Assembly: GCF_965363235.1 (NCBI RefSeq)
Contig: NC_134846.1
Coordinates: 64,035,121 to 64,099,120 of the forward strand
DNA length: 64,000 nucleotides
Direction of reading: 5' to 3'
From: Mytilus galloprovincialis
Taxonomy: Eukaryota; Mollusca; Bivalvia; Mytilida; Mytilidae
Below, piece after piece: positions 21,116-34,745 of this stretch (positions are counted from its first letter, which is position 1; each line of letters begins with the position of its first letter). The notes under the pieces were generated by a model. The model was not told the DNA's origin. It saw only the letters and a program-made list of their open reading frames with translations, and ran no database searches. The position numbers and the translations under genes were made by a program.

Positions 21116-22179
21116 TGTCTATTGTTAAAAACTGTATGATATTCTTAAGATGTCGTTTGCTTTTTATTTCTCTGGGTTGCTGTTTCTAGAAATATATCCA
21201 TCATCGCCACTTATCTATTATGATATGATTTTGTTTGTTTTCGACGGCATTCTTCACTGGTTTACATAGTAGTTTACACAATATGTAATTTCAGAACTGA
21301 ATGCATATAAAAGTTTTTCAAACTAATAAAACCGCATTCATCATTTTCAATCTATGGCACTTTTAAAACGCACGTGTGTCAAGCTATCCAGCAATTTTAA
21401 AATAAAATATAAAATTTCAAGAAATATAAAACAGAAAATACAAATTATAATTTCGAAAACCACAACACACACATGCATATATTAGATATTAGGTAATGTT
21501 TTTAATTTGTTCCTATTGGATAATTTTATCGGATTACTGTCGGAAAAGTTGCTTAAACGACAAATTTCGTCTAAATCTTAAAAATATGTCTTATTCTCGA
21601 AATTGAAAGAGACTACCCTCTTCCGAACACGTGTATTGATAGTTCTAAAATCACAGGATCTTTGGTAATGCTTTAATATTGTAGCTATTAGATACATATA
21701 CTATTATGATAGAATCGGATTTCTTGCGAAAACATTCAGATTGTTATTTTTTTTTATCAAACTCTATGAAATATGCCATATATTCTCTGTTATGGAGGGC
21801 ATGTCTTTACAGTTCTGGATCCTAGGTATGAAATGCTAGGGTACTTGGATAAAAAATAAACAGAATGGCTGATAGAAATTGTACTAGGTGTTTAGAGGTC
21901 TTCTATGATTACCAGTAAACTGAATAGATACATTTGACTAATGAGTATTTTTGTATTTTTGTATACATTTTTAAGTTCTTAATAATGCGAGACACCATGG
22001 AAAGGGGGGGGGGGTCGTCATGGAGTATCATTTATGACCACAGATTCATGGTACTGATGTATAAAATGTCCGAATATTTTTTTGGATTTAGTCTGAATTT
22101 TCCTAACCAGTAATGTATCTGTGGAGTGTCATGCCTATTGTTGATAATGCAGATACTGGAATATTGAAAGACTTGCAAC

Positions 22180-23405
22180 TGTGAGTTCTAAATTAAGAAT
22201 TCACTTGTCATAGCCTCTCTCTTTTGACAAAAGATTCGGAATATAATCTCTATACCATTTTCCCCTTGACTGAATTGTGCCCAAAGGAACACCTGTTGCA
22301 TTATATTGCTTGGCATATAGTTTGAAAGGATCGATATATCCTTTACCTTGTATATATCCCTTCATAATTACTAGCATATGCACGTCATATGTTAAATGTC
22401 ATTTCGCCACCGTCTAAGATGTCCCTTTTGGTGGCTTCTGTTGCTATTTGTTGGATGAAGATTGAGTTTCCGTTCATGACATGTTTCCTGCTTGTTTTAC
22501 ATCATTTTGTATTTCTTTGATTATTTTCAAATAAAACTTAAGATAAATAAATAAGGTTTTGTTCATTTGTCAGTTCTTCAATATTGTGGTTTTTTTTCTG
22601 AACAGTTTGAGTGCCTTTAATCTGGCATAATACTGTTTGCAATAGCATGATTTGTTCTATATAATAAGAATGTTCTTATCCCGGGCATAAAAACAATGCC
22701 GTATTTGGCGAAACCTTTTTAACTTTTTATCTCCAGTGCTGTACAACTTTGTACTTTTTTCACTTTCGATCTTTTATATATGGGCGTCACTTGTAAGTCC
22801 TGTGTGGACAAGGCGCGTTTTTGGCGTATTGAATTTTAAACCTGATGCTTTTTGTTATCTATTAATCATGTTTTTCTTTGTCTAATATGTTCTCCTATTT
22901 ATTTGTATTGTAGTCCTGTAATATTATGTTGTCATTTCAATGTTATATTTAACTTTGCCATTAAAGTGCGAGGTTTGGCATGCCACAAAACCAGGTTCAA
23001 CCCACCACTTTTATTCCCCTTTAAAAGTGTCCTGTACCAAGTCAGGAAGATGGCCATTGTTATATTATTGTTCGTTTCTGTGTGTGTTGCATTTTAACGT
23101 TGAGTCGTTTGTGTTTTCTCTTATTTTTGAGATATTGAGATCAGGCGTGGCACGGTACTTGTCTATCCCATATTCATGTATTTGGTTTTCTTGTTATACT
23201 TGTTATTCTCGTGGTGTTTTGTCTGATGCTTGGTCCGTTTCTGTGTGTGTTACGTTTCGGTGTTATGTCGTTGTTCTCCTCTTATATTTAATGCGTTTCC
23301 CTCGGTTTTAGTTTGTTACCCCGATTTTGTTTTTTGTCCCTGGATTTATGAGTTTTGAACAGCGGTATACAACTGTTGCCTTTATATAAGACTTCGTTTT
23401 TATGT
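22180..23405 (+). repeat. Unassigned interspersed repeat (GTCCTGTACCAAGTCAGGAAG family), copy 1
   Basis: Contains GGCGTCACTTGTAAGTCC, CCTGTACCAAGTCAGGAAG, TTCGTTTCTGTGTGTGTT, CCCTCGGTTTTAGTTTGT and GCGGTATACAACTGTTGCC. A shorter copy lies at 30610-31000. The overlapping open frames at 22852-23311 are translations of this repeat. The block belongs to an extra 2.6 kb in unit A (about 21400-24050) missing from unit B. Confidence 0.6.
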
Positions 23406-24708
23406 TATATAGCAATCAGTATTTAAAGTTTGCAATAAACGTCAGCGTACAATATCCTAGACATTTTCCTACCACTTTTTTTCTAATTTATTAACCACAA
23501 AGGTACTGGTACAGTATGGATTCAATTTTGAAACCCCATTTAACATTATAATTTACAACCTGCAACGCTCAAATGATATGCATTTGAAATTTCCTATCAA
23601 TGCCTTAAAGTTATCTTTTGTGAGTCAAAATAAACTTGAATCCCTTTCGCCGTTCTTATCTAAGATCATGTTTTCCTTCTTTAATGTTGCGTCATTTGTT
23701 GTTCCTTGTGTGGTCCTATCGAATTGAAGATATTCCCTCAATCATGAATGTGTTGAAATCATCTGCACTGGTTGCTAACTTCACTTCATAAGGTTGATAA
23801 TTTTATTTTATCCTTTAAGTGGTTTTTTTGAAACAGAAAATAACAATCATCCTGAGACTTTTTGTTCTAAATTCGATATAATTTTATTATCTAAATAAGA
23901 AAAAATACCCGCATATTTAACAGATTTTACGAAAAATTTCGACCTAATGAATGTTTTCACCTGAAATCCGATCATATCACAAAAGTAGTATTTTCTAATT
24001 GTTATGAATAAAATCACAATCTAGGCTGCCAATGAACTTCAAAATACTCGAAATAGGGATACGAAAACTGCTACAACCTTCTGACTTAGTAAATGTATGG
24101 CATTTTGATCAGATTCAGACGAACATTTTAGACCTTATGAATAGTTTCGCCAGAAATCTGATCTTATCACAATATAATTCCACTTAATAGCTCCACTTTT
24201 ATGCATAAATTAAAACACGAAGGGTTTTTAAAGCTGTCGATACCATAGGTGGGTACTTTCTTCCAATCTAGTGAATATACCCCTATATGGCACATTTACA
24301 ATATTCCAAGAATGTTTTCGGACATTAGAAATGACTGCTGCAAACAATCTTATGAAGGTTTATTCTTTAAACTGATTGATAACATGATAATAGTGGTATT
24401 AAAATCCTATTGTGTTTAGAATATATCACCTACTATCGTGTCAAAAAATGTGTGTGCAAGTTCGATCGTATTGTCAAATAATTGGAACTGCTGTGGTATA
24501 TAATAGTACGATTCATTGTGGTACAACGATTGGACTTTTTGTCTGTAATCATAAACACTAGAGTGAAAACACGCCGAAATGTCTCGCCTGCTTTACAAAA
24601 CATTGATTTCATGTTGATAGTTCAAAATACAAAGTTTTGCTTACACTTGATCAAAGATTTCTTAGAAAATGAGTTGAAAGTCAGATAAACCAAACCAATA
24701 GTACATGT

Positions 24709-24875
24709 ACACCTGGGGTTCGTGTTGCTTATTCTTTACGGTTCTATGTTGTGTCATGTGTACTATTGTTTGTCTGTTTGTCTTTTTCATTTTAAGCCAT
24801 GGCGTTGTCAGTTTATTTTCGATTTATGAGTTTGACTGTCCCTCTGGTATCTTTCATCCCTCTTTTACAATCATT
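24709..24875 (+). mobile_element. Penelope-like element 3' tail, copy
   Basis: GGGGTTCGTGTTGCTTATTC, TGTACTATTGTTTGTCTG, AGCCATGGCGTTGTCAG and TATGAGTTTGACTGTCCCTC match the tail after the reverse transcriptase at 34620-34745. It is 5'-truncated to about 170 bases. Confidence 0.65.
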
Positions 24876-24879
24876 CCAT

Positions 24880-25060
24880 ACATCGAATATAGGAGACCTA
24901 TTGCAGAAACAGACTAACTAATAAAAACTTCATATTGACCAATATACCATGAAAAATGAGGTCAATGTCAGTTGAACCATGCTTCACCTTACAATCAATT
25001 CGTGCATCAAATATAGCTGACCTATCGCATATAAACAGTAAGACTTTACATTAACTAATG
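24880..25060 (-). repeat. GACCTTGACC-family tandem repeat, reverse orientation
   Basis: Minus-strand words ACATTGACCTCATTTTTCATGG and the GCAATAGGTC-like stretch link this to 16360-17400 and 35440-36330. Only one to two units are present. Confidence 0.55.
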
Positions 25061-25275
25061 AAGCAATTTGTGTAGAAAACTCGAAACTCTATATAAATAT
25101 TATACATATTTCGTAATTGCAGCACGAAATGTGTCACATCTACGCGGTATCAATAACAGAAGACGAAGGGAAATGTTGTCAGAAAGACGGCAAGTCAACA
25201 ACACAAACAATCAAACGATAAAAAACATGCATGTTTGAGAAAGATATACCAAATGTCTTTGAATAATCATGTGTA

Positions 25276-25415
25276 TAAACTAAACTAAACTAAACTAAAC
25301 TAAACTAAACTAAACTAAACTAAACTAAACTAAACTAAACTAAACTAAACTAAACTTAACTAAACTAAACTAAACTAAACTAAACTAAACTAAACTAAAC
25401 TAAAATAAAATAAAA
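25276..25415. repeat. (TAAAC)n microsatellite closing unit A
   Basis: About 25 near-perfect pentamers with a single visible variant (TTAAC), then degenerating to TAAAA. It is preceded by the CTACGCGGTATCAATAACAG motif, as is the matching tract at the end of unit B. The repeats may have served as the recombination seed for the duplication. Confidence 0.95.
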
Positions 25416-25791
25416 AGAACTGTACAAATATTTAGAACCCTTGTTTTGTCTTATATGTCTCTGCATTGTTTATATTAAGAACTGTTGTTTTGTTAGACGT
25501 GTCTGTTATTTAGGGTACAACTCACTGGTCACCTCAGAATAATTAATGTTTGGCAAATGTGTTCCTTTACAAAACAAAATCGAACTAACATTTTTGAAAA
25601 ACTAGGCTGTTAGATAATGTTTAGAATCATTTACATGTAACCCACCTACCAGTGTAGTTTCCAGGATTGCTTTGTATGTATCCTTGTAAACAAAAAGGTA
25701 TATGCAGGTTGGAATTTGGTCAATAATAAATGACTGAGAAAATCGTAAGTCTATAACATGGCTCTAAAAAATTTGACAAAATTGCGGAGAT

Positions 25792-26381
25792 AAAAGGAGT
25801 AGGGTAGGTCCGGTAATGACCGATTTTGGCCTCAAATTTCAGGTTCATCTGACGAAAGATTTTGACCACTTTTTAAACACTTAACTGTCTATTTCATTTG
25901 ATTCAATTAGTTTATGTGAAAGATTTTAATTGATTTAGTCATTAAAAACGATCCGATTCAAGCTCAAATATGAAAAATCTACCAAATATGCCAAAAAATA
26001 CCACTTTTCAGATGGATTTTGTCAAAAATGAAAGTGGCCGCATCCGTGTTCATCCTCAACCTTAATATATGTTATGTATTATCATCAAATACAACTTACA
26101 TTTCAATATTAAGGATGAACACGAATGCGGCCACTTCCGTTTTACGCGGAAATCGTCTTGAATTTAACTAAAATGCTAGAATTGTGAAGATTTCAGTAAT
26201 TTAGCATAACTTAATGGTGCGACTACCCGATATATGTACATGGTATTGTCAAAAACAGCCCATATGTATGTAGCCGAAGCATTCTGCTGTTCAATACATA
26301 ACTAAAAGTTTACATTTTAACAATTTTGTAAAACTGCCATATTTTGGGGCAAAAAAGGGGTCTTACTAGACCTACTCCTTT
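25792..26381. mobile_element. AAAGGAGTAG MITE, copy 2 (about 590 bp), with internal hairpin
   Basis: Ends AAAGGAGTAGGGTAGG and CCTACTCCTTTC are inverted repeats related to the element at 10235-10773, though the interiors differ. Unit A has the uninterrupted sequence near 14570-14610, giving an empty site. An internal inverted repeat (26033-26068 with 26106-26135) has arms containing AGTGGCCGCAT and TGTTCATCCT. Confidence 0.8.
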
Positions 26382-28104
26382 CTTTGATTTACAACAAATT
26401 TGTTTGTCTAATTACCAAAAGTATAATGACACACTTAAAGACATTGGAAATATAGTTTCCACAAACCTAATAACCTAAAGGAAAACCTATCCCATATTAT
26501 TCTGAGACGACCAAAAAATATAACAAATAAATAACAATCATGCTGATATTAAGGATGTACTTTAGTGAGGTTAGGGGAAAATTAATAAATCAAGAATTAA
26601 AAATTGATACTGTAAACCGGTAAAGCATTTGTTAAGGAAAAAAATAAGCTTAAAATATTGATAGGTCATGGACCTCCTTTTCGAGATATTTCAAATTTAA
26701 AATATGACTGGAAAAGGCTGACTCGGACTTTTACCTTACGTTTGCATTGGTATTATTTGGGTCTTAAAACAAAAGAAAGAAAATCAAGAATCTTCTAAAA
26801 TTTTGGTAAATGACCTTTCATGAACTATTAAGTCTTATATGAAAAAATAAATGGGTGTTATGGGGCAAAAGAAATCAGAGGTTATGAACTTTGTATGATT
26901 GTTCTACACTGAAGCCTGAGCATTGATTTTTGAGTTCATTGTAACCTGTTAAAAGATCTTTAGATTATATAAAATGAGTTTATCAATAATTTACAAATAT
27001 TAAGTGTATTACTTGTCGGATATTGTTATACAGAATACTGATTATCTGCAAGACAAATAATTGTTAGGTAGTCATAATAGGTCTTCAGTGAAATACAATA
27101 TCTCATCTTGATCTTAAGTGTTGTTTTATTAATTTTCTTTCATGGAAATATCTGATTTTTGTTCACATTTTATTTTGAAAAGTTTTCTAAATACTTTTTT
27201 TTCTAAATTTCGATTTAAGTTGGGAAAATTGTCAATGAAATTATCCTAATGTACATATACTAATAGATTGTGACTACTATGTAGTATAAATCTAATGCCA
27301 TACATTACGATCTTGTAATTGAATAAAAATCAGAGGGATTTAACTGATACATTCATGCATAATGAATGATGATTCTATTTATGGGAACCATAAGTATTTA
27401 CAGTTAATAAGAGTCATGATATTATGCTACATGTATATTGGACAAATATTGTCATAAAGCATTCCCTTTCATTTTAAGAGATGTTTAGATCATCAAAGTA
27501 TATGTTACTTATTATTTTTCAAGATTGATGATTGATAGGCAAATTAGAAGGGCATTTTAGATGTTTATAAGAGTAAGTTATCTTTAATGAATAAAATCTG
27601 AAACCAATAGGTCCCAGATAAAATCAACACTGTATGTTCTTGCTTAATGTCAGAAACCAAGTTATGTATTCTATTCCTAAAACAGCTCTCACGTCAGAGA
27701 CCAACCAACCAACTAGGATAAGCTAGAAATTTGTAACCTTATTTTAACTTTAGGTCATGCGTTTTGTCACAAAAAGAGGACAATGCTGACTGGTTATTAA
27801 GTTGGTCTTGTGCATTTAATGTATTTAATGTATTTAATGTATCAATGCAATGAACAGATTCAGCGGCAAAATTAATGTAATAACTGTACTTTAGGATACA
27901 TGTTCTGTTAATTGGCACACAAAATTCTTACTTTAACCATCTTTTAGAATTTTATTTATTATTTTAAAAATGAAACGTTGCTATTTCCTTAGATTTTGTT
28001 ATTTTATGAATTAAATTCATTGTTGCATTTTTTATCGTTTTATGTATAAATTTATGTTAAAGTAATGTGATCATTAAACATGACATTTGGTATATGCAGT
28101 TATT

Positions 28105-28655
28105 TGGCTCATATCTCTGAAACCAAAGCATTTAAACTAATCTGACGAGGATAAAATTATTTATTAGGGCAAGATCTATCTGCCCTAAAAGTTTCAGACA
28201 AATCAGGCAACCCATTTTGGGGTTGCTGCCTCTAAATTGGTAATTTTCAGAAAACTTTGCAGCTTTTGGTTATTATATTGAATATTATTATAGATAGAGA
28301 TTAACTGTAAACAGCAATAATGTACAGCAAAGTAAGACCTACAAATAAGTTAAACATGATCAAAATGGTTAATTGAGCCCTTAAGGAGTAATTAACCTTT
28401 ATAGTCAATTTTCAATTTTTTTTAACAATTTTGTAAATTTGGTAAATTTTTACAAAATATTTTCCACTGTAACAACTGGGCCAAGTTCATTATAGATAAG
28501 AGATAACTGTAAGCAGCAAGAATGTTTAGTAAAGTAAGATCTACAAACACATCGCCATCCCCAAAACACAATTTTGTCATGAATCCATCTGTGACCTTTG
28601 TTTAATATGCACATAGCCCAAGGTGAGCAACACAGGCTCTTCAGAGTCTCTAGTT
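28105..28655. repeat. Unassigned interspersed repeat ending ACAGGCTCTTCAGAGTCTCTAG
   Basis: Opens TTATTTGGCTCATATCTCTG and ends GGTGAGCAACACAGGCTCTT. Within it a segment with GATAGAGATTAACTGTAAAC is repeated once (28295 and 28495). It ends the homology between units A and B at this point. It has no coding potential. Confidence 0.55.
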
Positions 28656-29408
28656 TATTTTCTTTGAAATCAAATAACTCCTAAATCATAACAACAAAGA
28701 TAGAGATACAGTGTAATTTTTTTTTATAAAAATTGAGAAAAGGAACCAAGGTGAACTCAAAAAGAGGATGTCAAATTCTCAGTAAAAGGAAAGGAACAGA
28801 AATAGAAATGAGTATAACTTTATACATAACTAAATTTACAGAAAAAGACTATGTAGAAAAGACAGATGCTTATTTCAAAACAGGAGGGAAAGTCAGAATC
28901 ATGAAAACACTTTGCTCACAACAAAGTACGAGACTTTGGGGGTATACTGCAACAAAGCAGCAACCAAAATAGGTTGACAAGTGCCCACAATATATGTCAA
29001 GCCCACTGCTAATATATCAGACTTAGAAAACACACACACACATCATCACAATAAGTTGAAGAGCAAAGATCATAAATCTGTTTAAATTTCAGTACAGTAC
29101 TCAGGATGTTTTCCTATATGAATAAAAACTATAAAAACCTAATTAGAAAAAACAGTTGATTTTAGAACAGAATGCTTTAGATGGGGTTTTCGTGTATGTG
29201 TGTGTTTTAAAGAGTTGACCTTTGTACATTTTGTATAAACATGATTGTGCTTGGTGTGCACATGTTAACAAAATCATGAAAAGAATAAAAAGTGATAACA
29301 GAAGGGCAAAGAAAAATTAAATTTTAAATACAACTGTTCAGAGAAAGACACCACCCCACTCAAATGCTTAAACAACAATAAACAAGGACCAATAACACAG
29401 TTATACAA

Positions 29409-29512
29409 AGTTTGAGGAAGTCTGTACCCTTTATCTGGCTTCTATGCCTATGATAAAGTTTGAGGAAGTCTGTACCATTTATCTGGTTTCTATGCCTTAT
29501 GATAAAGTTTGA
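29409..29512. repeat. Two-copy tandem repeat, about 50 bp
   Basis: AAAGTTTGAGGAAGTCTGTACC and TTTATCTGG..TTCTATGCC occur twice in direct succession. The surrounding 28660-29900 shows no gene. Confidence 0.75.
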
Positions 29513-30609
29513 AGCTAAGTATCATTCTGGATAAGTCCTGTCCAAATTCAAAGAGATATAATTTACCCAGAATTGATTTCAAACCAAAGCAATTTAGACA
29601 AAACGATCCTTAAATCCTAAATCTTAAACTTACAGCTAGTATCAACTTCACATCTTCGAGCTTGTAACACAATTAGTTGATGGTATTCCTGAACTTGTAA
29701 CCAAATCACATATGATTAGAGACGGCTCAAAGAATTGTTTAAGGATTTCAAAAATAGATAGGAAAAAAACCCACATTATATACACGACCTAAAAGTAGAT
29801 CAAAAGTATTTGGTTTGAAGCTTGCTTCCTTTATACGGCAACCTAAAAATCATCACAAACAAGTAAAAGTAATTTAGAGGTCATCACAGGTTCTTTATTA
29901 ACAGACAAGTTTCTATTCATCGCCCGTGTCTGTTGTGCATACAATTATCAGAAAAAAAGTAAAATCACAAAAATACTGAACTCAGAGGAAAATCTAATCG
30001 GAAAGTCCATAATCACATGGCAAAATCAAATGACAAAACACATAAAAAACGAATGGACAAGAACTGTCATATTCCTGACTTTGTACAGGCATTTTCAACT
30101 GTAGAAAATGGTGGATTAAATCTGGTTTTATAGCGCTCAACCTATCACTTTGATGACAGTCTCGTCAAATTCCGTTATATTTACAATGAGGCGTGAACTA
30201 AACAGACATAATAAATAAAATAGTCAAAATATGGGTTCAGCAGTCATCATCGTGTAACAATCAAAGTTGACGATAGATCTGCTATTAACACAAAAGTCCA
30301 CAAAAAACAAAGCAATATGACATTAAAGTTAACCAATACCGAGGTTTCCGTTGTTAATAACTCAATTATTTCATTGAAATCTCAACCCTTTCCACGAAAA
30401 AAAGTGCTAGACATCTTTCAGGAAGAACACAATTCATTTTGGCAATACATGCTCGTCAATGCAAAATTTCACAACATCTAACATATACAAAATTGTAATA
30501 ACACTGTCTTATTTGATGAATTAGGCAAACCTTCAGGACTTTTGGTTCCTCACAATCATAAACCAAATATTATGCTGAAGTATTATTTATTTAGTGTTTT
30601 TAATTTTTT

Positions 30610-31000
30610 TTTAATTTCAGCGTCACTGATGAATCTTTTGTAGACGAAACGTGCGTCTGTCGCAAATACAAAATTTCAATCCTGGTAACTATAATGAGTT
30701 TATTTGTAGCGCTGAATATCTTTTAAATGTTACAGAAATATGTAAACTTGCTGAAAGTCTCAATCCACCATTTTTTCCTTAAAATGTCCTGTACCAAGTC
30801 AGGAAAATAACCATTGTTATATTATAGTTCGTATCTGTGTGTGTTATATTTTAATGTTGTGTTTCTGTTGTGTCGTAGTTCTTCGCTTATATTTGATGCG
30901 TTCCCTCAGTTTTAGTTTGTAACCCGAATTTGTTGTTTTTCTCAATCGATTTATGAATTTCGAACAGCAGTATACTACTGTTGCCTTTATTTGAGCTAAT
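30610..31000 (+). repeat. GTCCTGTACCAAGTCAGG repeat, copy 2
   Basis: A shortened copy of the 22180-23405 repeat: CCTGTACCAAGTCAGGAAA, TCTGTGTGTGTTATATTTTA, CCCTCAGTTTTAGTTTGTAA, TATACTACTGTTGCCTTTAT. It is preceded by GCGTCACTGATGAATCTTTT and ACGAAACGTGCGTCTG, a motif also recognisable at 40315 and 51190. Confidence 0.6.
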
Positions 31001-32904
31001 GTTAAATAGTGTTTCATACTTCTAAAACGTGTTGGGCTCATTAAATATCGCATATTGACCTTTACTAAGGTGAAACATATTAATGCAAAATGTGTTTTTA
31101 TTCAGAGAAGCTTCTACTTGAATAAAAGTGGCAGATCTAAAGGCCATCAATCTTTATAAAAAACGAATGTGGTAAATGAACAAACGATATTAATAAACAC
31201 TAATAAACACCTAGGGAATAATTAAGAATCGTAAGTCGAAGAAACGAGTTAAATTCCATGGATAATTTAAAACAAATGACGATAGCAACACTTCCTCGAG
31301 AAAAGTACAAAACAGAAAAAAAGAAAAGTCGGCAACATAAACCCAACATTAGCTTCACCACTGTACAAATAAAATGTTATAATACCTAGTATTTAAGCAA
31401 AGAACAAGAAAGAAAAAAATGTTAAATGTCAAAACCTACTGAACATCATCTATGCATTCAAAATGGTATTTGTATATCAACACCTATAAAAAATAACCTA
31501 CAGATCTGAAACTAGAAAAGAAACCTATGGTCACCAGTGTGGTATATTTTATTTTTCTGCAAATAACACGAAACATCTTCACTTTTTACGCAAGAATTCA
31601 CTGTTTTAAAACCATTCTATCTAAATCAACAAAATAAAACACATTCAGATAAAGTAACGATGACAACTGTCGCAATAGTAAGAGTAATTTAGTTTGAACA
31701 TGCTATTGTTCTTAGATTGGTTACAAGTCAATGATATAATGCTAGACAATGAATACTTCAATGTTTCTCATGTGAATTTCATATCTCCATACTCTCAAAC
31801 AGATATCCCTATTACATAAGCTATACTTAGAGTCGACATGGTATACAAACAAGCATTATTATAACAAAAGCTCTAATGAGCTTTTAACAGACATAACCTA
31901 TGGAATTAGATGTATGGAATAAACATTGAAGTGTCCCAACGATTGGTAGGATAAAGATTTTCCAATGTAGTTTAATTGTTTAATCATACTTAGATACTAT
32001 ATTATATGTATATATTGATGTTCGATATAAAGATTCTGAACTAAAGTACGCTGATGGTAAATAGACAGGTTAGTAAAATTAACAATCAGACGTTTTACTT
32101 AATATCTACCCTGCTCAATCAATGGTCAGGAAGCATTATTATGCAGTGACACTATGGTGAAATATGAGACGTATTTCCTGGAAGTCTTAAAGGAATTGAT
32201 TTGATAATGCAAATTCATTCTATAAATGTAAGTCTATTGCTTTATTGCTTTGTGTTTGCCCACGATAATAATTTATGACAATCAAATGTTTTTTTCCGAT
32301 TTAACGTGTAAAAGCCAGTTACATTCCGTATCTATTGCTTGATTCCGTATACGATTATGTTTGTGCCGTTACAATGAAGCTTATTTTACAAAAACAATCA
32401 AATTTCCCTTGGAAATTGAGATTTTTGTGCTAAAACAATTATTTAACGCTGAAGCATGTGGATGTTTTGAATATGGAACCTTGACAGTATCTTTAAGAAG
32501 TATCTAAATGTGTTTTGTCCTTCAGCAATAAAACGAAAATGATGAACAGAACAGATGACAGAACCTTGACATATTATATTAAACTTATTCACAACATTTC
32601 TAGAACCATGGTAATTGACAGTTTGCGACACACTTGTTATTGTCTATTGTTGTAAACCGTATGATATTCTCGAGAAGTCGTTTGCCTTGCATTTTGCTGG
32701 ATTGTTTCATAGAAACATATCCATCATCGCCTTTTATTTATAAGGATTTTTATTGGTTTTTTTTCAACGGCAAGTTTCACCTTCTGGTTTACGTACTAGA
32801 AGTAATTTACAAAATATTTAAGTTCAGAACTGAATGCATATAAGAGTTTTGAAACTACTAAAACCGCTATCAAAATTTAGATAATTTTCTTTCTGTCACA
32901 CTCT

Positions 32905-34745
32905 ACGAAATTTGTTATCCAAAGGTCCGAAATATCGTGAGCCTAAATCCATCAAATCAACTTCAAAGTACTAATGGTTTCAGTCGAGGATTATGCCTGG
33001 CAATGGGCTAAATGCGAGAAAGAAGACGTTGATAGTCTTTCCAAATGGATTAAGGCTGTGAGGTCGTTAATACAAATCCGAATTAAGAAAATTAAAGATT
33101 TTTGTTTATGCAAATGTTGCAAAACACTTGTCCTACCTCCATGACAAATATGTTGATGTCCCCGCAGATAAAGCCCCAAACAATATCGTTTTTGTGTGTA
33201 AATATCATTACATAAACTGCTTGATAAATGAATTAGGTATTGACAATTCACTTAGAAACTCAATATATACCCTCACTACACTTACCAAAAAGGAAATCCT
33301 GGATAATTATAGGTCTGTTCTATGTTCCTTTGGAATTTCAACCAAAGATGAAGAACTGGATCTTTCATCACTGTACTTGATACCTAAACTACATAAGTGT
33401 CCTTACAAACAACGGTATATTGCTGGCTCTTCCAAATACTCCACGAAACCTCTTTCTAAATTATTAACATCTATTTTATCAGCAATCAAAGCCGGGCTCC
33501 AACGTTATTGTGAAACTGCCTTTTCTAGAGGTGGCGTGAATCAGATGTGGATACTAAAAATTTCCATAGATCTTTTAGAGTACATACAATCTAAGACTCT
33601 CTCATCTTACAATAGTATTAAAACATTTGACTTTTCTACACTTTACAAAAGTATTCCCCATTCCAAACTATAAGACAAACTAAAAGAGTTGGTATTACTT
33701 TGATTCATTAAAAAAGAATGGCCAAAGTAGATACCAGTATCTTGTCTTGGGGAGGGATAAGACCTACTTAGCTAAGAATCACTCTGATTCAAACCAAAAA
33801 TTCTCTGAAACTGACATTATCAAGATATTTGATTTCTTGATTGACAACATATTTGTTACGTTTGGAGGACGCGATTTTCAACAGACTGTCGGAATTCCAA
33901 TGGGAACCAATTGTGCCCCTCTTCTTGTCGACTTGTTTCTTTATTATTTTGAGGCTGACTTCATACAGGAACTTCTTAGGAAGAAAGATAAGAAGTTTGC
34001 AATATCCTTTAACTTTACGTTCCGCTATATAGATGATGTTCTCTCACTAAATAATACAAAATTTGGAGACTATGTTGAACTGGGGATAAAGGATACTACA
34101 GATACAGCTAAGTCTGCCTCATATCTTGACTTACATCTAGAAATTGACAATGAGGGTTGGTTGAAAACAAAACTTTACGACAAAAGCGAGGATTTCAGCT
34201 TCCCAATTGTGAACTTTCAATTTCTATGTAGCAACATTCCAGCAGCGCCTGCATATGGAGTACATATCTCCCAATTGATACGATATTTCCGGGCTTGTAT
34301 TTCCTATCATGATTTTTTTGATAGAGGATGATTGCTACTCACAATGAAGCTATTAAACGAAGAGTTCCAAATGGTGAAGTTGAAATCATCCCTTCGTAAA
34401 TTTTACGGACGCCATCACGTCGAGTTGGTTGACCGTTTCACAGATGATATCGGATATGTTCCTTATGTCGTAACTACAATACCTTTTCCCTTTGCACGAA
34501 TGTGACCTACCGAATTAGACTATTTACCGGATTTGTAATAACATACGCAACACGACGAGTGTCACCTGTTGAGCAGGGTCTGCTTACCCTTGTTGAGTAC
34601 CTGAGATCACCCCAATTTTTGGTGGGGTTCGTGTTGTCTAGACTTTAGTTTTCTATGTTGTGTCTTCTGTACTATTATTTGTCTGTTTGTTTTTTAATTT
34701 TTTTTAAATCGCGTTATTAGTTTATTTTCTATCTATGAGTTTGAC
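32905..34745 (+). mobile_element. Penelope-like retroelement, reverse transcriptase and 3' tail (decayed)
   Basis: Two coding blocks (33128-33673 and 33747-34331) carry VPADKAPNNIVFVCK, LYLIPKLHK, FDFSTLYKSIP, GIPMGTNCAPL and RYIDDVLSLNN (the catalytic YIDD), then YLDLHLEI and YGVHISQLIRY. The PADK and LP-K-HK signatures with this core are typical of Penelope-like elements. No GIY-YIG endonuclease is visible. The copy is incomplete and disrupted. The 3' tail (GGGGTTCGTGTTGTC to GAGTTTGACTCTCCC) matches 24709-24875. Unit A shows the empty site near 21350, so the insertion post-dates the duplication. Confidence 0.75.

Larger units (their letters stand above)
14075..25415. repeat. Tandem segmental duplication, unit A (about 11.3 kb)
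   Basis: Unit A pairs with unit B at many points in the same order. TGTAACCCACCTACC is at 14251 and 25636. TTAGATTTTGTTATTTTATG is at 16021 and 27989. GATCTAAAGGCCATCAATCT is at 18001 and 31134. TAAACTTATTCACAACATTT is near 20931 and 32579. TACGCGGTATCAATAACAG is at 25141 and 36683. Each unit ends in a (TAAAC)n tract. Anchors look roughly 80-85% identical by eye, so the event is old. Unit A holds private insertions (18300-19770 and about 21400-24050) and no convincing host gene. Confidence 0.88.

Noticed and set aside
22852-23311. Overlapping hydrophobic frames of 81 and 123 codons resembling membrane proteins
   Set aside because: They translate an interspersed repeat also present, broken, at 30610-31000. 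Different frames and strong T/G composition bias explain the hydrophobicity.
24482-24917. Frames of 68 and 70 codons
   Set aside because: The first has no conserved frame in duplication unit B; the second is the Penelope-like 3' tail.
25276-25415. Pentamer array considered as a telomere-like repeat
   Set aside because: TAAAC is not an animal telomere motif, and the tract marks the joint of an interstitial duplication.
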